This document shows positions 57,507 to 64,000 of a DNA stretch of 64,000 nt, one piece after another. The notes below the pieces were generated by a model. That model had not been told where the DNA came from, made no database searches, and saw only the letters and a program-made list of their open reading frames with translations. This DNA comes from Paulinella micropora. Its lineage: Eukaryota > Cercozoa > Imbricatea > Euglyphida. Each line of letters begins with the position of its first letter. Position 1 is the first letter of the stretch. The stretch covers positions 369,598 through 433,597 of the forward strand of contig BJOX01000038.1 of assembly GCA_009731375.1 (NCBI GenBank), given 5' to 3'. Both the position numbers and the translations under genes were made by a program.

Positions 57507-60500
57507 CTGTCACAGAGAAGAGGTACGGTATGGACGGGGGGAAAACGCTCCGGTGTATCGAGTGGTGGATTACGACCCAGAGGAGGGACAAGGAGACATA
57601 CCGGGAGCATGGGTGGCGAACGATTTCAGGGCGGCACGGGTAGAGATTGAGAAGGGGGAGGAGGATAAGGCAGCGGAACAAGAGGTTTTTGCAATCGGAG
57701 AACACGAGGAAGAGGAGAGCGAGTCGGAAGATGAGTGGACGAGGGCAAGAATCGTTCCTCTGGTCGACACGAGGTTGGAGTATTTCCGGAGACAGAGGGA
57801 GGAGGCCTCGGACGGTTTTCCGAAACACGGGCGAGACTTGGGATACCAACATAAGGAAATGGATACACGGGTGTTGCCTATGGCGCAATAATATGCAGTA
57901 TGCAATACGGGCAAGCCTAGCCAGGCCAAGGTGAAGATTTTGAACTTCCTGCAGGAGCAGTGGGGAAGCCAACCCATGGTAGCGGATTCGGTGTCCCAGA
58001 TCAAGAAGACATTGAAAAATCGGCTTTCACACGGGGACTTCACGATTATGTTTCCGGTAGGAAGGAGAACGGAAATGTGGTGGTACGATGTGGAAGATTT
58101 TCTAATCGCGGACCCGATACCGATTTCGAGTCGCACACAGAAGTTGATAGTGGCTTGCCGACTCGGATCGAGGAAGATAGCTAGGTGGTACCAAGAGGAA
58201 CTTCTGGATCGGGATTTGGCTTCCATTCGGGATGAAGCATTTACACACATATCCGGGGTATATCACAGGACACACGCCATTCAGTATGCTATGATGATGG
58301 ACCAACTGGCTAGATTCGCGGATCAAGAGCGGAAGACACCAACCTTATATCGGTCGAGAAGGGGTTTAGACGGGGATGGAGCAGAATAGCGGTGGATGAC
58401 ATACAGTGGCAAGCGACAGAGGAGCAGATCAAGGAGGAGACGGATAAGGCGAGACAGGCGTTACAGGAACAGTCGGAGACATGGGAGGGCACTTCAGAGG
58501 AAAGGGTTGCGGCTATGGGGGTCATGGAAGACAACATCCAAGCTTTCGGCCCTTTGGATTGGGGGTCGATGACAGGCCACGTGGCGAACGAGAGATGGGG
58601 CAAGAGGTACCGGGGATACTATTAGGACGGCCTTCGCGGTTAAGTCATCATGAGGATCGGATTGCGAGGGAGATGACGGCGGAACTTTTGGAAAAGGGAT
58701 TGATCGAGGCGCGGCTACCGGAGTATGCGTCTCCGGTACGCATGGCGCCGAAACCAGACGGAACGTTGCGGATGTGTATCAACTATTGGAGGATAAACGA
58801 AATCATCAAAAAGATAGAGACGCCGGTGCCAGATGTGAGGAGGGGAATAGAGGTATTGCAGAAAGCGAAGATATACTCGACGTTGGATTTGAAGAGCGGA
58901 TTCTGGCAGATTCCGTTAGCGGAGGAAAGCCGCTACCTAACGGCATTCATGGTGGGGATGACAACCTACGTGTGGAAGGTTCTGCCGATGGGGTTGAAGG
59001 TGGCACCGGGCATATTTCAGCAGGCGATGACGAAGATGCTGGGTGCGAATTTCCGAGACGCGGAATTTGCGGAGAAGTACGGGGATACGACGGGATACGC
59101 CTTCGCGTATTTGGATGATGTGGTCATTTTCTCGAATTTGGTAGAGGAACACATACAACATTTGCAGGACATCATGAGACGGGTCAAGGCGTTCGAATTC
59201 CGGTTGAATGCTAAGAAGTGCCACTTCTTACAGAAGCGGATACAGTATCTGGGGTACGACATCGAGAACGGGACGTGTTCGATTGCGAGGAAGAAGCGAG
59301 AGGCGCTTGCGGCTATGCATCTTCCTGCGACGAGATCCGATTTACACTCTTTTGTGTCCCTGGCGCAATACTATAGTGAATTCATACCGGGATTCGCAAA
59401 AATCGCGGAGCCAATACGGCTGTTCATGAGAGGGCAAGTGCGGTGCGGGGAGTACGTGGCCACCAGCGGTTCATAAGGAGGTTGAAACACTAAGGGCACA
59501 TATCTTGATGGACCCATGGAGCGAAGGGGGTACGGTTTTACAGCTTCCCAATTTCAACAAGAGTTTCATACTCGACACGGATGCATCGGCATATGCGATA
59601 GGAGGGGTTCTGCAACAGAGGGATGACGAGGGGCGTTTGAGGCCGGTGAAGTTTTTGAGTCGGCGAATGACACGGGCAGAGCAACAATACTGCACGCGGC
59701 AGAGAGAGGCATTGGCCATAGTCTGGGGTTTCAAGAAACTACGTGACTATCTGTGGGGGGCAAAGGGGACGACGGTGCGGTCGGATCACAATAATCTACA
59801 GTGGTTGATGTCGCAGGATCACACGGGCAGGTTGGCAAGATGGCAGTTGGAGCTATCCGAATATGACTTCACGATTGAATTCATATCGGGTAAGGAGAAC
59901 TATCGTGCGGACTACCAGTCAAGGGCTGGGGGTGCGCCGGAGGACGACAATGCGAAGGAAAAGAAGGAGGATGCGGTGGCGGACGACAAGGATACACGGG
60001 CGCAACAGCAGAGTCATGGTGTCTTCGCACTGAAACCGGTGTATGACGCGGAGAAGAGGAGTGGCATGAACCTGACGCGGTTTCACTTCAAGACGGCCGC
60101 AGCGGTTTTAACGGTCTTGGGAAAAATGGATTTGGAAGAGGAAGAGCAGAGGGCGAATTTCGACGACTGGAAACCCATCAACGGTATGGAGTATGTTACG
60201 GAGGTAGCGGAAATGCATAGGAATAGGAAGGAGGCGCAGAGGGAGGATGTGCGGTTTTACGAAGCGGCCCACGCACAGTCGGTGGATTGTTGTGAAGAAC
60301 ACGGGTTGGAGGATGCGCGAAAGGGATATGAAGACGAAATATGGAAGGAGGCGGTACAGGGAGAGCTGACGGAGGATGAGGTGGGGGATTTGAAACCTTT
60401 TCCGTGGCGAACCATGCCCATGGTGGGGAACATTGTGATTCCGACGAAGGTGGAAGCGGCGGCGGGTCAGACGGAGGCGAAGCCGGAACTCATGTTGACA

Positions 60501-61996
60501 CACACCCAAGCCGGGTATCCTTGGAGTTGGAAAACAAGACGGAGATCAAGTTTGCGTCGATGGACATGTTCCGCAAGCTCACGAGAAACAGTGAGGAGTG
60601 GAAGAGGTTTATTGCGCACCAGGAGAACCCGACGGGGATTTCGGCGGATGGGGACATAATGTGGCGGAAGGAGAAGTACACTTACTCGGACTGGCTATCT
60701 GGTATTTCGGGAGCGGGGCCAAGAACAAGGACGATCCGGAACGGTGGGTGGTATGGGTGCCGGCAGCGTTGCGGTACGCGATTCTGATAGGGGCACACAA
60801 CTGCCCTTTACAGAGTCACCCGGGGCTGGATAGGATGAGGTGGTCTATGACTCGACGGTTCTATTGGGATACGATTGATAAGGATATCAAGAGTTTCATT
60901 ATGGGATGCGGGCCATGCCAGAGGGCGAAGACGGTCTACGATGCGAACAAGGGGCTATTGGGGCAGTACGACATAACACGGGATATATTTGACACGATTC
61001 ACATCGATTACGTCGGGCCTTTACCGGAAGCGGGGGAGGGTCGATACAAGTATATCCTCACGATTATTGATCGGGCCTCTAACTACGTGATTGCGGTTCC
61101 CACGGCTGACGACACCAAGGAGACGACGGCCAAAGCACTGATTGATAACGTATTCAGCCGGATCGGGGTACCCAGGAAGATCATATCGGACCGAGGAAGC
61201 TCCTTTATCGATTGGGTGTCGAACGAACTCAGTGCATACTACGGGTTTAGATGGGACTATGTCACTGCATACAACCCTATGGCTAACGGGAAGATAGAGA
61301 GGATGCATCGTACGCTGAAGGCGTCCTTGAAGATCTATTGTCAGAACGGGCAAACCAAATGGCCAGAGGCATTGCAAGCGTTTACCTTTGCGGTGAACAA
61401 TCTGGGTTCTTCGTCTTTGGGGGGTAGGGCTAGACTGTGCCCACACCAGATGGTGTTTGGCAAGGTCTTAACCACTCCACAGGACGTGATGCAACACAAG
61501 GCATTGTATCAGCCGTTGGAGCTGATGGCAGTGAGATTACGGGCCCTAGCGGAAGCGGAACAAATTGTGACTAAGCATCGGGAGGCGGCAATGCGGACGG
61601 AGGACGAGAAGGGCCAACAGAAATATAAACACGTGGAATTCCGGGAGGGGGATACAGTGCTGCTATACTGCCCAAACGTTCCAGTGGGGGTCTCAACAAA
61701 GCTCTATGAGAAATGGCAGGGTCCGTATCAGATTATGAAACAAACCGCGGCCTACAATTATAAGATCAGACACCAGCGGACGAAAAAGGAACAGATAGTC
61801 CACGTTCGGCGATTGGTCAAGTTCTCGCCTTACTTGTTGGATTACGAAACGGAGCAGGATGCCTTGGAGCGGACGGCGGATCAATTTGGAAACCCGCGGC
61901 CGTTGTTGACACGGACGCAGAGGGCGGAGGAGATTGCGAGGCTGAGGGAGGAGGTGACGTTCGAACAGGATTCGGAGGAGAAGAAAAGATTGCAAG
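53032..61996 (+). repeat. 4.48-kb tandem duplication within E2
   Basis: 53032-57506 and 57507-61996 are head-to-tail and nearly identical. The junction reads GATTGCAAG|CTGTCACAGAG at 57506/57507; the outer ends read CATCGA|CTGTCACAG and GATTGCAAG|ACGCAATAG. No clear microhomology is present at the junction. Confidence 0.9.
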
Positions 61997-62775
61997 ACGC
62001 AATAGAGGAATTGGCGACGGGTTCACATGAGAGAGTTTCACAGAAACAAAAGCGGGATGAGGAAAAGCGGAGAGAGGAGGACAAGAAACGGGAAGAGGGA
62101 GGAATACAAGGCAGGGAGGGAGAAGCAGAGGGGAAACGCGTGGGAGCACAAGGGGTTCAAGACAAGCAAGGTACAGAGGGGCCATCGAGGCCAGAGGCAC
62201 CGGAGGGACATTTGGGGATCAAAAACAAGCGAGGCCTGTGGGTGGGAAAAGCGGCGGAGATCGATGGGATAAAATGGAGAACGGGCAAGTTCTACTTGAT
62301 GATGCCGGCGGCGAAAGAGGTAAGCGATGACACATTGGATGACTTTTATGTCATGAGGGTTCTAAGTCAGGGGGGGACGTCACGACATAAGGCGGGGAAG
62401 TGCATAACGCCGGTGATGCAGTTTTGGAGGAGTAGTGACGACGTACCGGAGGAAAAGATGCGGCGGTTTGATCCGGTTTCTCTGGAAAATGCGGGGAAGA
62501 AGCGGGAAACGTGGGATGCCACCATCAAGTTGGACGACGAGGATCATATCCCATACACCATTCAGACGAGACCGCGGTTGGTGCTGAATGTACCGTTCGA
62601 ACTCACGGAGAGGCGGATACCGGCACAGATTTGGGACGAGATCGATGCGGAGGGATTGCATTTCGATATTATCGGCGCCCCACCGGCGGCGGTTGGATCA
62701 AGAGGCAAGAAGCGGCCTACGACGGGTGGTCGGATGACTCGGGCCAGAGGTCGGGCACAACGAGGAAGGGGGTGA
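57507..62775 (+). pseudogene. pol: E2 pol, copy 2, with intact integrase and C-terminal frame
   Basis: Repeats 53032-57506 and continues to the natural end of pol. The RT-containing 331-codon frame (58481-59476) is identical in sequence to that of copy 1 and has the same lesions (stop at 58389, shift near 58610, stop at 59476). Private lesions lie near 60495 and 60690. From about 60700 one frame is open to the TGA at 62773: integrase, GPY/F module (WQGPYQIMKQTAAYNYKIR), charged linker, and a C-terminal domain (KFYLMMPAAKEVSDDTLDDF ... PVMQFWRSSDDV) that matches E1. Function as a whole is doubtful. Confidence 0.85.
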
Positions 62776-63806
62776 TGAATGGGTGACGAGTGAGAGGATA
62801 GTATAGGAATAGAGAAAGATGAAGAATAAGAAAGAAGATGAGAGATGAAGAGATGAGAAGAATACGACTTGCGGGCACCGGACGGGGTGATAGCGGCTTA
62901 TATGACTTGCGGATATATAATGGGTGATAGCGACTTATATGACCTGCGGGTATGTGATGGGTGATAGCCGTTTATATGACTTGCGGGTATATGAGAGGAT
63001 GATAACGGTATCAATGAATCGCGGGACTTTATAAGGGGGTGATGAGAATATGACTGACATACGAATTCGAAGATGAATGAAAATGAGAGAGGCGGAGCGG
63101 TATACTTTTACATTCACAGGTACGGTGACGGGCATGCTACATGCATTTTATACCAACAAGGTAAACATTGTGACGATGCGGGTTATTTATACAGACAAAT
63201 ACGGGAAAAATACTATATCATTCAGGCTCACGGGTATAGGCATACATAATATCATGTGACTTTACGGTGTGATGGGGAAAATATATCAGACTGACATATC
63301 GGGCATAACAGACATATCGGGAAATGAATGACAAACATGTCTTATGCCTGATAGACTCATGGGGGAAACTGGGAAGAGGCCTGATACAAGACTTTATTCT
63401 TTTTCTTTCCTCTTTGTGACGAGCGATGATATGGAACTTTATATATCATTCTGATAACAGCGGGCGAAGGGGACACAGGGGTTGGTTGGGGGAATAATAC
63501 ATATTGACTAATCCAGTTTAGATAGAGAGGGGTAGAATAGGGGGGGGGAAGGAAGATAGGGGATAACAAATAGGGATAGTCAATAGGATGGATATGATAG
63601 TCGGGGGTGGATGGTAACATTGGTAAGAGGATAGAATAGTGAGNNNNNNNNNNCAGAGATGACAAAGATGAAGACGAAATATGATGAGAAGAAAGAGAAA
63701 CGGAGCAACGGGCAAGCGGCAACTCTGACACTCGGGTGAGGGGAGGCACCAGAGTGCAAACATCATTCAGAGGGGGCTGCGAAGGGGATCAAAAGGAAAC
63801 ATGTAC
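62776..63806 (+). other. E2 3' non-coding tail and polypurine tract
   Basis: A purine-rich tail without ORF. A roughly 46-bp repeat (GGGT GATAGCGRCTTATATGAC YTGCGG) occurs three to four times at about 62887-63010. A 10-N gap lies at 63644-63653. The end, GAAGGGGATCAAAAGGAAAC followed by ATGTAC, is the likely polypurine tract before the LTR. Confidence 0.65.
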
Positions 63807-64000
63807 TGTAGGCATCACCCCCCGGATAGCCGGTCAAAAATACCTTTTCCTGGTGACAGGTGCACCAGCTTGTTTTTCAGTATTATTTGTCCGGATTGGA
63901 CCTGATGCCATTTTATTCCTGGTCTGTTGCCGTTTTCCTTTTTGGCTTCACTGAGCTAATACAACGAGACATCATTCTCATTCTTGAGGACTGTGTTTGG
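63807..64000 (+). repeat. E2 3' LTR, truncated by the window end
   Basis: TGTAGGCATCACCCCCCGGA is identical to the start of the E1 LTR in element sense. The following 190 bases align with it at roughly 80% (for example CACTGAGCTAATACAACGAG against CACTGAGCTAATATAACGAG). The last about 50 bases of the LTR are outside the window. Confidence 0.85.

Larger units (their letters stand above)
45597..64000 (+). mobile_element. E2: gypsy-like retroelement locus with accessory ORFs and duplicated pol
   Basis: A strongly purine-rich plus strand from about 46 kb to 63.8 kb, as expected for the sense strand of this element family. Order: LTR-like leader, PBS-like site, ORF1, ORF2, ORF3, gag, protease region, pol copy 1, pol copy 2 running into an intact integrase/C-terminal frame, non-coding tail, PPT and the start of a 3' LTR of the E1 family. 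Multiple stops and frameshifts show it is not intact. I could not find a 5' copy of the 63807 LTR, so the left border is uncertain: two elements may be merged. Confidence 0.75.

Noticed and set aside
45597-63806. Treating 45597-45763 and 63807-64000 as a matching LTR pair
   Set aside because: They do not align beyond the TG start; only the E1-family LTR is recognisable at 63807.

Overview
The window is eukaryotic nuclear DNA. GT-AG introns interrupt a conserved signalling gene, and there are LTR retrotransposons, a MITE-like element and very heavy tetranucleotide repeats. The combination of a PPEF-type phosphatase, Ty3/gypsy elements and repeat-filled introns suggests a protist or alga, but I cannot name the organism from sequence alone.

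Layout. 1-2169: flank with one short minus-strand ORF, a (CT)n tract and a roughly 90-105 bp tandem repeat. 2170-12592: a complete minus-strand Ty3/gypsy element (E1), with about 98% identical 248/249-bp LTRs, a 4-bp target duplication GCTG, PBS, PPT, gag, a gag-pro bridge and an uninterrupted 1,698-codon pol frame. 12593-15530: repeat-rich spacer with a possible minus-strand zinc-ribbon ORF. 15531-42152: one plus-strand gene that I assembled exon by exon. It has 37 exons and 4,233 coding bases (exactly 1,411 codons including the stop) in 26.6 kb. It encodes an unknown N-terminus, a PH domain, a Ser-rich linker, two IQ motifs, a PPP-family phosphatase domain (GDIHGQ, GDFVDRG, RGNHE, RSHE) and at least one perfect EF-hand, so it is a PPEF/RdgC phosphatase fused to a PH domain. 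42153-43900: repeated exon-like cassettes, a possible alternative terminal exon and a poly(A) signal. 43900-45596: AT-rich, with no gene seen. 45597-64000: a second, plus-strand, purine-rich gypsy-like locus (E2). It has a TATA-bearing LTR-like leader, three ORFs of unknown function, gag, a broken protease region, a roughly 4.5-kb tandem duplication of pol, and a 3' LTR that runs off the window end and belongs to the E1 family.

Most striking are the introns of the phosphatase gene. Nearly all are tetranucleotide arrays, and many begin in register with the splice donor (GTATGTATG..., GTATCTATC..., GTAGGTAGG...). Many introns also carry serial, decayed copies of the edge of a neighbouring exon that often keep the splice site. 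In E2, a motif YTACTTTAG occurs once in the leader and once just upstream of each of four ORFs, always before the first ATG. In E1, the Gag stop lies inside a 78-nt intron-like segment, and pol starts directly after a T TTA AAT slippery heptamer.

How the parts relate: E1 and E2 are cousins. They share LTR family, order of domains, an uncharacterised domain between protease and RT and an uncharacterised C-terminal domain. The phosphatase gene is a host gene unrelated to them; its introns also hold a MITE, a hairpin element and three copies of a 480-bp dispersed repeat. Five N-gaps (16589-16598, 20954-21298, 24898-24916, 37631-37708, 63644-63653) mean repeat lengths are not reliable.
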